From Clarkia xantiana subsp. parviflora (taxonomy: Eukaryota > Streptophyta > Magnoliopsida > Myrtales > Onagraceae): DNA of 64,000 nt. Within the stretch, counting starts at the first letter, position 1; every line of letters starts with the position of its first letter. The position numbers were made by a program, and so were the translations under genes. The stretch lies in the NCBI GenBank assembly GCA_036873135.1, contig JAPTYO010000004.1, positions 1,174,322 to 1,238,321 on the forward strand, read 5' to 3'. Shown piece by piece: positions 11,780 to 23,239 of the stretch. The notes below the pieces were generated by a model that was given only the letters and a program-made list of their open reading frames with translations, did no database searches and had not been told where the DNA came from.

Positions 11780-12475
11780 CTAGGGTTCAAGTTTCACCTG
11801 ATCGAGCACAAAATCCACGAGCTTTATCATAGTCACGGCAACATGGCATGCTTCGACATCATCAGTTTCTTGAACATCGATTTACCGATCATGTACAACT
11901 ACTCATGAGTAAAACATAATATTTATTGATATTTAATTAATTATTTTCTCATATCATTATGATACTATATATATAAGCTTATTATTCGTATACTATATGT
12001 ATATAATAATGTATAGTTGTCTATGAGTGTGTTATATTATGTATATAATAATGTATAGTTGGCTATGAGTGTGTTTTCATCGCATGCCAATGGATAGGGA
12101 GATTGGAAAGTGGTGGGTAGCCCAACTGAGGGTCACTTAAAATTTGTTAGGTCATAACTAAGCAGATTGTCGGCTTTAAGATGTGTTCTACGACTGTGGG
12201 TAAGCTCCGCAAGGAAATTGGAAGACTGACTGGATCATGGACGAATATTGCCTACCTCTCAATTATCCACGCGCGGTACTAGCAAACTACTTTATCGCTT
12301 CTTTTGGTTGGGATTTTTATGTGACTTGACCCACAAGCAAATTGTGAATGCAGGAGTTATACATAAGAAAGCGACCCGGCCCTATGGAGGAAATGGCAGC
12401 CATGGAGGAAAGCTTACCAAGGAACCCGGTACAAGATCACAGGAATATGGACAATGTTATGTTCAAAGATGAAGG
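11780..12475 (+). pseudogene. Decayed NAC-domain transcription factor fragment inside Helitron H2
   Basis: Pieces of a NAC domain can be read in order but with frameshifts and stops. GFKFHLIEHKIHELYH near 11790 fits subdomain A, and a CFDIISFLNIDLP piece follows. A GTAAAA donor-like site and an AT-rich intron-like stretch (about 11906-12080) come next. GDWKVVG near 12100 corresponds to the GYWKATG motif. VFYDCG, a stop, then APQGNWKTDWIMDEYCLPLN (about 12185-12260) corresponds to subdomain D. After a second intron-like stretch, an AG at about 12353 leads into ELYIRKRPGPMEEMAAMEE. The intron-like spacers suggest the fragment was copied from genomic DNA by the Helitron. The D-subdomain match is the firmest part. 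It is not translatable as one protein. Confidence 0.55.
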
Positions 12476-13386
12476 AAGATGATGGAGGAAGATTATAAAG
12501 GTGGTGAGGTACTAAGGTAGAAGGCTATGTAAGAGGAATGGGTGTGTTGTTTCACTTTGAGAATTATAGACCTAACTAAACCTCTTTCGACTTCCATTTG
12601 TTACGGTGCAGCCAACCACATTAGGAGATTGAACCAACCATGCCTTCTACCCTTGCCGGGTAACACACGGTAACTATCAAATCTTAATTATCTTATTACA
12701 ATAAGTATATATATATATATATATCACAAAAGATAACATTATACAAATAATACTAATCAAAATAGGAGGATTAATTATATGTAAAAATATTAAACGTATA
12801 ATTTATATAAATATATAAAAAAATATTTTAACAATTTCTACATACACATAAACAATATACATATATTTTTTTTCAAGAGCATTGTGTTTATATATATATA
12901 TATAACTTATTTTTCCCATCTAGGGTTAATGTACAGAATTAGAATAGAAATAGCTTCATATGAGTTGTTTAAATACTAATAAAAGTGGTAACTTATTTTA
13001 GGGATCCGCTTTACATTGAGAAAGATGTACACAGTAAAAATCCAAAAAATTGCTTCCACCAAAGTTCGGATAAATATGATATCTATTTCTCAAGAAAAGT
13101 ATATGTTCCTTCCTATGCAAAAAAAATATTTTTTTATGTTTTTCTCTTATGTTCTTAATGAATTATGATAAATGATTCAATTTTGTTGATAAACATAACA
13201 GAGTTATAGAGACAGCTCTACCGCTGCTCGATAAGTTCTACTAAATGGCTTCATGCATATAGTTACAATAATTTTTGTGGAAATTGTTGATGCATACTGC
13301 ATTTTTGCTACATATATATTAATCGGTTACTTATTGTACAATAAATAAAATATTTTAGTTTCATTGTGATATTTTTTTTACCAATT

Positions 13387-13417
<31 letters not shown>

Positions 13418-13998
13418 ATAACACATCAACTAGCTAAATTAATATAGATATGTAGTGCACAATATATTATTTAGAACATACTTAATATATAATTAAATTT
13501 TTGTTTAGATCTTTATACCCGCGTTGTGCGCGGGATTAGCATCTAGTATTAATTAATAATTTAATTCCAACAGTTTTCCGCCACTGACCTTAATTATACT
13601 AATTTAACTTAATTATTATTATTATTTTTTTAGCTAACTTAATTTTTATTATCAATCTATCTTATATTGCATCCATTCGGTGCAGTATAATTTATTATAA
13701 CTCGACTTATCAGTCGTCGTTAGATCATGAGAGAGAATTAATCATAATTTAAGAGAAAAAAAAAATGTTTCTTACACATGCTTAATCTGATAGCTGAGAA
13801 ATCGAACTGAAATAAACTCGAGTTTATTTTAGTTAAACTCATTAAAATAAGATCTCATTAACAATGAATGCACCAGGAACACCATTGTTAAGTTTGATTC
13901 TAATAATAATTTGGCTAAAATACAGTTGAGTGCATTTATAGATGAATTTACAATGTTTGGATTAGATTTGTGCAACAGCTGATACCTGATTATAATTT

Positions 13999-14509
13999 GG
14001 GTTAACATGTCTTTTAATCCATGATGTTTGACAACCTTCGAGTTTGGGTTCATGATGTTTTTTTTGCGCATAGTTTTGGTACCATATGTTTGCAGATTTT
14101 TCTAGTTTTGGTCCGACCGTTACATTCCGTCCATTTTTTCCGTTAAGTGACATGTGCAAGTCACGCGATCCACCCTAAACTTTCAATTTTGTTCAAATTT
14201 GGGGGAATCAATCCATTGAACTAGGTTTAGGGTGTCAATTCCCTCAAATTTGACCCATTAAACCTAGTTCAATTAGGCCAACTTGAACTAGATTTAGGGT
14301 GTCAATTCCCCCAAATTTGGACAAAATTGAAAGTTTAGGATGGATCACGTGACTTTCACATGTCACTTAACGGAAAAAATGGACGGAATGTAACAGTCGG
14401 ACCAACTAGAAAAATCTGCAAACATATGGTACCAAAACTAGGCAAAAAAATATCATGGACCAAAATTCAAAAGTTGTCAAACATCGTGGACCAAAAGACC
14501 TATTAACCC
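13999..14509. mobile_element. Palindromic Mutator-like MITE, 9-bp target duplication
   Basis: A 511-bp near-palindrome. It starts GGGTTAACATGTCTTTTAAT and ends AAAAGACCTATTAACCC; the arms (for example GGTACCATATGTTTGCAGAT and its complement) are over 150 bp long. The flanks are TTATAATTT (13990-13998) and TTATGATTT (14510-14518), a 9-bp duplication with one mismatch. The same family sits in the O-methyltransferase intron at 33581-34115. Confidence 0.85.
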
Positions 14510-14518
14510 TTATGATTT

Positions 14519-15490
14519 ATGATTTTGAAATTTGATTCATTCGATTTAATAATAGATGTTAACTCGACAACATTTATAATCGAAGTCAAACTCCACACAT
14601 AATTCATTATTAGAGAATATCTTCAAGTGACCATTTTTTTTTTAAATAAAAGAGAACATATAACAACTAAATTACTAAAGATGTGCATGTTTAAGTTATG
14701 GTGACATTGTTTAAAGTTAAAATTAGTCATTAAGAGTATTAAAAAATGGACGACTGAAAAGTATGATATTTAAATTTTGAACCAATAAGGAGTTTATTGT
14801 TAACAATTAATTTTTAAAATATCATCCGCTTGAAACTCTTAATAAATGGACAAATATGGAGTATATGTTAAACTTTTATCTTCAAATATCATCGGACCGA
14901 AAACCCGTGATACGTGGACAGAATAGGGAGTTTGTGATAAACTATTATTTGTAAATATCCGTTAAGGTTGGATGTTGAAATATGCATATTTAACAGCTTG
15001 ACGAAAACTTTCACTCAAAACAGTTCGAACTTAAGTAAAAGTTAGTTAATGTGAACTAGTGTGGGATTTGTCGAAAATTATGTTCAGAAACATTAATTTA
15101 CTAACTCTCTTATTATTTTTGGAGTTGTGTCAATCGTAATTTTATATCATATTCAGTATCGATCTGATCATAGGTTAAAGTAACTTTCTAATGAAGACAA
15201 CACACAAGTATAACCCGGGATGATATTGAGTATTTAATAGTTCAAGCTTATAGATAAAAGTCTTTTTAGTATTGAATATTTTACGTTTTGACAAACTTGT
15301 AATTTTTTACGGACTTTTGTGTGCCTACATTGCTAAATACATTTGCTTAATGTTGCAGTACATTTTAGATATTTGAATTAAGTACTATCTAGTGTTTTTT
15401 TTTTTTTCATTCTAATAACTTGCTTTTGTTAGAAATAGACTGCCATAAACATATATATATAATTTAAAATTTAAAAAAGTACAAGTTCAT
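14519..15490. other. AT-rich intergenic DNA
   Basis: No gene, structured repeat or clear element recognised. It contains diverged repeats of the type ...AATAAGGAGTTTATTG... and short homopolymer runs only. Confidence 0.5.
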
Positions 15491-15605
15491 TGGCAGCTGA
15501 GGTGTTACCACTTAGCCATTCAGCATATGACATGTGGCTATAAATGAAGAAATTTTTGCCACATATCACATTGTGGATGGCTAGGTGCTAACGCCTCAGC
15601 TGCCA
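15491..15605. mobile_element. Very short MITE (115 bp)
   Basis: The left arm TGGCAGCTGAGGTGTTA and the right arm TAACGCCTCAGCTGCCA are near-perfect complements, extended inward by TAGCCAT/ATGGCTA and ATGTGGC/GCCACAT. A further partial copy of the terminus (GCAGCTGAGG) follows at about 15612. No clear target duplication. Confidence 0.6.
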
Positions 15606-16011
15606 TGTGTTGCAGCTGAGGTATATAAGAATTTCTCCTAAAACATGGCTCCCAATGCATTGGAGATCACAAAACCGTCTCCATCATCGATACTTAGCTA
15701 GATAATACAACTAAAGACACATAACCTAAATGATCATAATAAACAATCCTAGGTATCAAAGCTTCATCAGAAAGGCCTTCAAATATGCAGCCTCTTCGAA
15801 GAAGGATCAACCCGGTAACCCGAATCTAGAACCCATATAAAATCGGACCCGAAATATTGAGAAACAAAAAAAAGGTTAAGGAGTGATGTAATTTGAGGGT
15901 ATTGAACTAAAATCTTCAAAAACCCTCATTTTGGTGTTGGGAATGGACGTAAAAGTACGATCAAGAATGAGCTGACATCTAGAATACCCTGCTTTAAAAA
16001 TAAAGGGTTCT

Positions 16012-17133
16012 TCAGACTTGATCCTTGGATGACGAAAACCCGAGCCCTAAACCCAAATCCGAATCAAAACCCGGGTTATCGTGATGACGATTGAAAGTTG
16101 AAAAGGGAAGGGGGGAGTTGAGGAGAATACTATTATCCGGGTCCATATCATCCCAAATGGGGCTTCCGGGGCCCCAACCCGTGGGGATCGCATTATACCA
16201 ACCCGCTGCCATATCCTCCCAAACAATCTCCTGTGGCAGTTGCATACCCGACCCGATAGCGTCTCCCGCCCCGACATCAGCATCATTTGTGTCATCTGGG
16301 TTTTCTTCGCGGGGCGGGGAGGATGCTGCTCGGGTATCGTCCGGGGTTTGTTGGGTCACGGAACTCTGACCTGTTGCAGAGGAAGACGAAGAGCTCGGGG
16401 CCGAGGACTCCGTTTCCTTCTCCTTGTTGAGAAAAAGTTCGGGGAAGTTTAGCCTCGCGTTCTCCCCCCTCAACTTGAATGCCTCCCTATCGTAAGCCAT
16501 TGCCGCTTCCTCGGCCGTATCGAATGTCCCGAGCCAGAGTCGGGTTCGGTTACGGGGCAGACGGATCTCAGCGACCCATTTGCCCCAATGCCTCTGCCTC
16601 ACTCCTCGGTAGAGTTTGGTAGTGCTGTAGGGCTGCGGCTGCTGCGCCCTGAACCCGTTTAACCCGCCGAACCCGTTATTCATCATCATCGCCATCCGCC
16701 CTCTCGGGCTCAAATTCAGAGCTTCACCCCAATACTGCAGAAGCTGCTGCTGCTGATGAATGTCGTACTGCGGGTTCGGCATACTGGGATTTTGCGGGTT
16801 CTGAGAAGCGAAGGAGATCATTTGGTTCGGCGGGGCGGGTCGGATCATGGGGAACGGGTTGTGTGGCTGCAACGGGTCAAAAGCGAAGGGAAATATCAAT
16901 CTCGAGGAAGAAACAGAGGATGGAGGAACAGAGGAATGAGGTGGTTCTTGCTGTCTCTCTGGGCTTCGTATTTTCTTGAAAGGCCTGTCGGAAATGGAAG
17001 CTCCGTCGAACTCCGACCGCCACTGGTGGCTGCCGGAGACAAATCCGGAATTGTTTCTATCCCAACCTCGGTTCGATCCCAACTCTGTTCCGTCAACCTT
17101 TCTCGAAATACCAGAGTTCTTTGCCGCAGCCAT
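16012..17133 (-). CDS. AP2/ERF transcription factor, ERF053/ERF054-like (DREB A-6 type)
   Basis: Intronless 373-aa nuclear DNA-binding protein of the AP2/ERF superfamily. It has one AP2 domain at about residues 174-231: [20 protein letters not shown], then [20 protein letters not shown] and [14 protein letters not shown]. The WVAEIRLP sheet and the [18 protein letters not shown] ending match group I (DREB A-6) factors like ERF053/ERF054 rather than GCC-box ERFs. The N-terminal half is Ser/Pro/Gln-rich with a poly-Gln run (127-130). The acidic, Ser-rich C-terminus with [10 protein letters not shown] and [10 protein letters not shown] is a likely activation region. The start [12 protein letters not shown] is the first in-frame Met. 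A possible TATA (TTATAAAC on the minus strand, about 17467) would give a 5-prime leader near 300 bp. Known relatives act in osmotic, drought and cell-wall responses; the exact role here is inferred only. Confidence 0.93.
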   Translation of the reverse strand: MAAAKNSGISRKVDGTELGSNRGWDRNNSGFVSGSHQWRSEFDGASISDRPFKKIRSPERQQEPPHSSVPPSSVSSSRLIFPFAFDPLQPHNPFPMIRPAPPNQMISFASQNPQNPSMPNPQYDIHQQQQLLQYWGEALNLSPRGRMAMMMNNGFGGLNGFRAQQPQPYSTTKLYRGVRQRHWGKWVAEIRLPRNRTRLWLGTFDTAEEAAMAYDREAFKLRGENARLNFPELFLNKEKETESSAPSSSSSSATGQSSVTQQTPDDTRAASSPPREENPDDTNDADVGAGDAIGSGMQLPQEIVWEDMAAGWYNAIPTGWGPGSPIWDDMDPDNSILLNSPLPFSTFNRHHDNPGFDSDLGLGLGFSSSKDQV

Positions 17134-17599
17134 TGATTCTACCTGCCACTATCTCGAAAAATCGATCCTTTTCCGATTTAAAGAGAGAAAAGCTTAGTAA
17201 ACTGGAGATTCGAATCGAAATGCGTGTCGAAAATTCAAACTTGGAACCAGAAAAGGTGAATGAATCCAAATCCGATGAAAAAGGAACGAAATTTCGGAGT
17301 CAAATGAGAATCGGATACTGATTTCGTCGTAAAGGAGGCATCTGTGGCGATCAAAAGCTTGGGCGGCAAGGAATCGCGAATCTGGTAAATTGAATTGTTT
17401 ACTGAATTGGAGCAGAGTCTGCAGAAGGAAAGAGTTGTGATATGGCGGAGGAGAAGAGCAGAGGGGGTTTATAAGGGGAAGGAAGGAAACGGCAGAAAAA
17501 GATATGGATTGGACTTTCTCTAAGAGGAAGATGGAGAGAGAAAAACGAGAGACAGATAAAAATCTAGGAGTTGGTTGGTTAATGTATTGGGGCCCACGC

Positions 17600-18520
17600 G
17601 GTTTTTGTCATTTAATGGTGTCGTTGCCTTGCTTGTACTCCAGTTCAATATTAAGAAATAACTATAAATTAAATACTTAAACTATCCCATTTTATAAATT
17701 ATAAGTAAAAATATATATCAACAAATGCTTTTTTTTTTTTTCATGTTAATATATTTTTTTAGATAGTTATATGAGTATTATTTATACCACTGTAATAATA
17801 AAAATAAACAATATTGTTAACAATACTTAGTTTAACAACACAACAAATTACCTCTCTTATTTGTTTTTTAGCATTGAATTTCTTAACATTTTCCAGAATC
17901 TCAACCATGTATTGTATACAATAATCGAGTCTTAATTTAAAAGTATATTAATTTCTTGTTAGAGAGTTCTAAAGATATATAAACTTAAGAAAATGGATTT
18001 AAACTATAACATATAAAATATAAAAATACATTAAATACAATATATGCATACTTGATATAGAATTTTAATTATAAAAATATATTGGAATGAGTTTTAATGT
18101 GTGTAACTATTGAATTTGTATGTTACTATTACTAAATATATTAATATTATAGATATATATTAGTTATTTGAAAACTTCATTCGTTAAGGTTGGGTCAATC
18201 TTTTGGTTAGTACCAAGCATGTAGTATATATGTATATTAATTATAATAATTTTTATTCAATTTACAATCTTCATATATAAATATATTATAATATCAAATT
18301 GCTAATTACATAAATAAATCTATTTGTTAAATTTTATAAAAGTTTGCATTATTATTTAGTGAATGTTCTTTTGGTTTATTTATATGTATGAATTAAAATA
18401 GTAAATACTGACATGGTGAAATGCCTACGTGGCAAGCAATTTAAAAATGTTATTAAAGAAGTTATGCTAGTAGAAATAAATATTTTACAAACTAAAAGTG
18501 AATAATAGTAACTGTCTTCA
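17600..18520. other. AT-rich intergenic DNA upstream of the ERF gene
   Basis: Mostly A/T low-complexity sequence. No gene or bounded element seen. Confidence 0.5.
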
Positions 18521-18879
18521 TATTACCTACTAAGTTTGGAACCATACAAACCTGGTGAGGCTGAAAAGCACGACCGCGTGGAGTACTTAATTGAAAGGAT
18601 GGCCGCAGTTTTTGAAGCTGATTTGTCACCAATTTTAAGCCGTTCTCTCCCTCTAGATTTAGCCTGCATATAGTGAAATTAAGAAGTATCTATTACATGT
18701 CAGATAGCGACGCATTGAAGGAATCTAATGAGAAGTAGATTGAATTACCGGTTAATGCAAGCATGGTAGGATGGTTATATACTCAATGTCGTCAGATGCA
18801 AGAATCTCCGCAAGACACAAAATTCAGATTTTAGGTTAAAATTGGTGTTGAGTGACTTATATTAACTTTTCGTACCTTA

Positions 18880-20050
18880 GTGTGATAGTAGATGGAAAGG
18901 GTTCTTAAATCATCACCAAAAAATCGTATGAGGTTGGTTAGATCGATCATTCAGAAACTTAATATTGTTGTAAAACAGAACTGCCAGATCGACAATTGTT
19001 GGTCGGATTCATCATCGAGACTAGCAATTGTCCGGAGTACATCCAATAGAATACGTACTTCGTAAACCGGAAACACGATAGCCTCGAGCCGTCAGATTAT
19101 GACTTCTCCTGTTCACGTTCGGTGATTCTGTTTCGAATTAAAACACATGTTAATAATATCAGCATTTCGACACTCATTTGCATATTTACAATCTTTTTAT
19201 TTACTTTCAACATTCTAGATTAAAAAAAATACTAAACTAAACACAATCCATCAATGAATTGTTATATTTTTAGTTTAGTTCTGAAAAAAAAAAAAAAGAC
19301 AGAACAAATAATAATAATAATAATAAATAATAAGTAAAAATTAATTGGCCCAAAAAAAAACAAAAAACCAAACCTCCTATTTGTTCTATATTTTTCTCCG
19401 AATGACAGCTTCTCCGGTGCTAATAGACTTTGTTACTGTTGGACGACGAACTGCAGGTGGCGAACGGGACAAAAGTGAGGCTCTGCCTCTGGGCCGACGA
19501 ATGTGGTGATATATATATATTTTGGCCAAAGGTGGTGATGTATATTACATTATTATTATATATAAATAGAAGAAGCCTAGGTCATTGAGTGCATGAGTGC
19601 TAATAGAGTAATGGAGCATCATAGGATTTTAGAAACCCTATATTATATATATATATTCCACAATCATCTTATATAATGGTATCGTTTTATATTTTTTCTT
19701 ATACTATGGTATCGTTTTGTATATTGCTTTATTTTGTATTTGTGTCTAAATATATATTGTTCTAATTATTCTATATATATACCGCTTACGTGGCGGCCTA
19801 TGGTCTTCCGGAACCAAACTGTATAGATTTACTATTTAAAAGGAAACTTTTAATTATTTTGTTTCTTTAAATTGCGCAGAGACCAAAATAGGAGATAAAA
19901 ATACTTCTTAATTTACAATTAATCAATAATTTATGTCTAAATTTATAAATCTCCAATTAAATGCCGATTAAATTAGGAAACGCTGACTGTACGAACCGCA
20001 CACGTGTCATTCATAGGGCTTCCGGTACTGAATTAATATAATATAGTAGA
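18880..20050 (-). mobile_element. Third Helitron (H3), minus orientation, 3-prime end not found
   Basis: On the minus strand the 5-prime terminus TCTACTATATTATATTAATT starts at 20050 after an A, the same terminus as H1 and H2. The subterminal block with TTCCGGAAGACCATAGGCCG follows (about 19800). Further in, 19110-18880 contains the reversed counterpart of the gene fragment in H1, including DVLRTIASLDDESDQQ and a GTACGA donor-like site. No GC hairpin plus CTAG was found, so the left boundary given is only where similarity to H1 becomes clear. Plus-strand sequence around 18538-18675 reads SLEPYKPGEAEKHDRVEY and EADLSPILSRSLPLDLAC without a stop and may be another captured exon. Confidence 0.6.
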
Positions 20051-20431
20051 TTTGTTTTCATTTTTTAGATGGAAATTTATATAAATTCCGAAAGTTTTGT
20101 TCCGCAAAGTTCCGATTCTGAGGGAGTTCAAATATGCCCAAAAAGTTGCCAAAAATTATATCCCATGCCACTGTCTAATAAGTCGGACCTTCTCGGTACT
20201 TGGGATCGGAATTTTTATCATTGCTCTTTTTAGATTAATCATGAAATTGCTAACTGAAGCTTGGCCGGTCAACGAATTAGTACTTCGAAGTTTTTTTTCA
20301 TCAGTATTATGTTATCTAATCTTTTACATGCTTATGTATATAAATTGCTAATCCATTAACATATTTGTCTAATTTATGTGAAAGGTCACGCATTTGGTAC
20401 AAAAATGAATAAAAATGCGGCACATTGTTAT

Positions 20432-20856
20432 TATTGGTGTAAACAAGCCAAGTCGAGTATATGGCAAACTCGACTCGATTCACTTTACCCGAACTCGAAC
20501 TAGACCGAGCTTAAATTTTTTAAGTTTCGAACTCGACTCGGCTCGACTCGATAAGTTTAAAATTTAATTAAATCATAAATGGTGCACCATAGCTCTAGTT
20601 CAAACTCGACTCGATTAATATTTTGCTCGAGCTCGACTTGAATTGAATATACACATATATAATATTATGTGAAGCTCAAATAAAACTCGACTTGAATAGC
20701 AAAACTAAAAAGTTCGAATAGGCTCGCGAGCCGAGTTGAATACTTGACTCGACTTTAGAAAAAACTCGACTTGACTCGAAATATAGGAGTCGAATTCTAA
20801 TATCGATCGAGCGATCTCGAGTGGATCACGAATAATTTGACTCATTTACACCCCTA
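20432..20856. mobile_element. hAT-like MITE, TAGGGGTGTAAA family
   Basis: It begins TATTGGTGTAAAC and ends TCATTTACACCCCTA, with an interior rich in ACTCGACTCGA repeats on both arms. It is flanked by ATTGTTAT and ATTGCTAG, a plausible 8-bp target duplication with two mismatches. Copies of the family occur at 41739-42175 and, interrupted, at about 61945-63175. Confidence 0.6.
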
Positions 20857-21314
20857 ATTGCTAGTGGATGTTTAAGCAATTGTGTCCATATTAGACGAAA
20901 AATCTAACAAAACTAGTATTTTGTAGGTATATGAAATTTGAGCTAATAACAAAATATGATAAAAAAAATATATATCAAAGTAGCAATTATTTGACAACAC
21001 AAACTTCATATATCAATTTGAACATTTTGTTAGTTCAAATTTAATATTTACACAAATTGATAGCTAAGTTAGAATCTTCGTCTAATTTAGATGGCATGGA
21101 CACAAGTCCAGCACGCAATGAACAAAAACACAGAATATATTAGATGATGTTTGAATAGTTGAACAAATTTTAAATAATTTATTTTAAAACATTTTTCTAA
21201 CTCAAATTTTACATTATGTAAAAATTCATATTTATTAATATTTCTGTCTTTATTGAACAAAATCACACAGTTCAGCTAGCAATTTGCTCGACTTCTTAAA
21301 CATCAATCAACAAT
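20857..21314. repeat. Inverted-repeat element abutting the hAT MITE
   Basis: The left end ATTGCTAGTGGATGTTTAAG and the right end CTTAAACATCAATCAACAAT are imperfect complements about 460 bp apart. The interior is AT-rich and non-coding. It may be a MITE into or beside which the hAT element inserted. Confidence 0.4.
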
Positions 21315-21319
21315 TCGAT

Positions 21320-22180
21320 AATTAATGATTTATTTATTTTTCATTATTAGGATACCGAAATAAAAATAAAAATGTGACCCTCAGTAATTTTATTTTTTTA
21401 ATTTACAATAATAAGTCACGTAAATATGTTTTGGTCGACCTAACTGATAGTTGGCGAGTCCGTACAAATGGGTGGCAACTCGATAAGACAATGGACGGTG
21501 CTGATTATGTCAGAGAGAACCTAATCCACGCATCCTAATGTCCTTACTACACACTACCGTATATACTACTGTATTATAACCCCCATTGCACGGTGACACC
21601 ATTGAATTTTACCTTAATTATGAAGTTACTAGCTATTTCCTATATGTCGTGACACGACTCTTTTTAGCAAAATACTTTGGCTTCTAAAAAATAATTATAA
21701 TTTTTTTCCCTTACCTCAATTTTCTAACCAAGTATTTTACTAAATATTCTCATAATACATTTTTTTTTTTTGCCAAATCGTAATACATCTAGAATGGTGA
21801 ATTTTAATGTCTTTTTTATGGCATAATATTCAACCGTGTTATTGCCACTACGAAGAGAAGATAGGGGAGGACCCAATTGAGAGAATGGGCAACATAATGT
21901 CCCATGCATTCTTTGCTAATTTTTACAAAAAAAAATAAAAAAAAATCCACATATATTTGTGTATATGAAATTGTAAGGGCATATATGGTGAGATATGTTA
22001 TCTCTTAAAACTTAGAATAAACATAATCGGACTGAGTAAACATGTAAGGAGTATACTGATCATAAATATATTCTTTTTTTTAATAACTTTTAGATTTTGA
22101 ATCTAAAATTCCTGATTAATTAACGTATGAAGCGCTACTCCATATTACATTATTCATATGATATGTTGTGCCTAGGGCTA
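21320..22180. other. Intergenic DNA, no gene seen
   Basis: AT-rich sequence with short homopolymers. The ORFs are short and have no recognisable composition. Confidence 0.5.
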
Positions 22181-22184
22181 GCGA

Positions 22185-22645
22185 TGGTGAGAGTATGGTG
22201 CGAATAGCACTAATATCATAACCATACCATATATTTTTCACTCACACCATAACTATAACCATATCCACCGCGGTTATGATTCTTCATACCATAACCATAA
22301 CCATGGTTTTTAACCATGATTAAACCATTTAACCACAATCATTCAAACTAGTACAACATCATTGTTTCATACAAGAAAAGTAAACATACATTCATTGTTT
22401 CATACACGAAATCCAAATTAAACATAATTGCATTGTTTCACTTAATTAAAAAAACACATCTTCAATCGGCTATCACTTGCGATCATCGATTCTCATTCGC
22501 CATCACTTCTAATCGTGGTTACCTAATAATAAGAAATATAGACAAAAAAATGATGGGTGGGAAATGGAACGGAATAAGAATTATAATATTTGACTAATAA
22601 TTAAAGTATAATAATAATGTATATATATAACAATATAAGTATTAG

Positions 22646-22691
<46 letters not shown>

Positions 22692-22860
22692 GTGATGGAT
22701 ATAACCGCGGTTATGGACTGAATACCATAGCTATTGCGGTTACAAGATTCATCACCATAACTGTCCATCAACATAATGATGCAATTAACCATTGCGATAA
22801 ATGGTGCGAATAACCATAGTTATTTGATTTTCCCCGTACCACGCCATTATTGCACTGGTT
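22185..22860. repeat. Repeat rich in ATAACCAT / ACCGCGGTTAT palindromes, with (TA)n
   Basis: Both halves contain the self-complementary ACCGCGGTTAT and many ACCATAACC units in opposite orientation, separated by a (TA)n microsatellite (about 22648-22688). It resembles a diverged hAT-like non-autonomous element. The ends are too degenerate to place. A second (TA)n tract lies at 23103-23142. Confidence 0.4.
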
Positions 22861-23101
22861 GTTACTCTCTATATATAGATTATAGATATGTATAATAAAT
22901 AATAATATATATAAATCATCTATAGTAATTAGTACTATATGACATATGTAGCCAAAAGGCCCAAAACTGCGGTTGTACTCTTGCTAGGCTACGTCAGTAG
23001 TACGTCTCTATATACCCAGTGGTCGGCACGTGAGTGACCGAGGCTGCATGTTAACTTTTGTCTTTCAACTTTAATACAAAGAGTGAGGAATATATTAATC
23101 A

Positions 23102-23147
<46 letters not shown>

Positions 23148-23239
23148 AGTTAATAAATCTAGTAATGTAGTTCGTAAATAAGTTTTGATAACGGTTTTTA
23201 AGGAAATCACTAAATAAGATATAACAAAATCATAACATC

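Larger units (their letters stand above)
7876..13546 (+). mobile_element. Outer Helitron (H2), interrupted by another Helitron
   Basis: The element is in two parts, 7876-7882 and 10964-13546. Joining TCTACTA (7876-7882) to TATTATATTAATTCGG (from 10964) recreates the 5-prime terminus seen intact in the inner element. The 3-prime end shows a GC hairpin (CCCGCG, loop TTGTG, CGCGGG at 13518-13534), a short spacer and CTAG at 13543-13546. It lies between an A (7875) and a T (13547), as expected for Helitrons. It is non-autonomous: no Rep/helicase is visible. Near its 5-prime end it has a TTCCGGAAGACCGTAGGCCG block shared with the other two Helitrons. The interior carries a NAC-like gene fragment. 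Confidence 0.8.

Noticed and set aside
22601..23210. Minus-strand ORFs with YIYIYIYI runs
   Set aside because: They are translations of (TA)n microsatellites.
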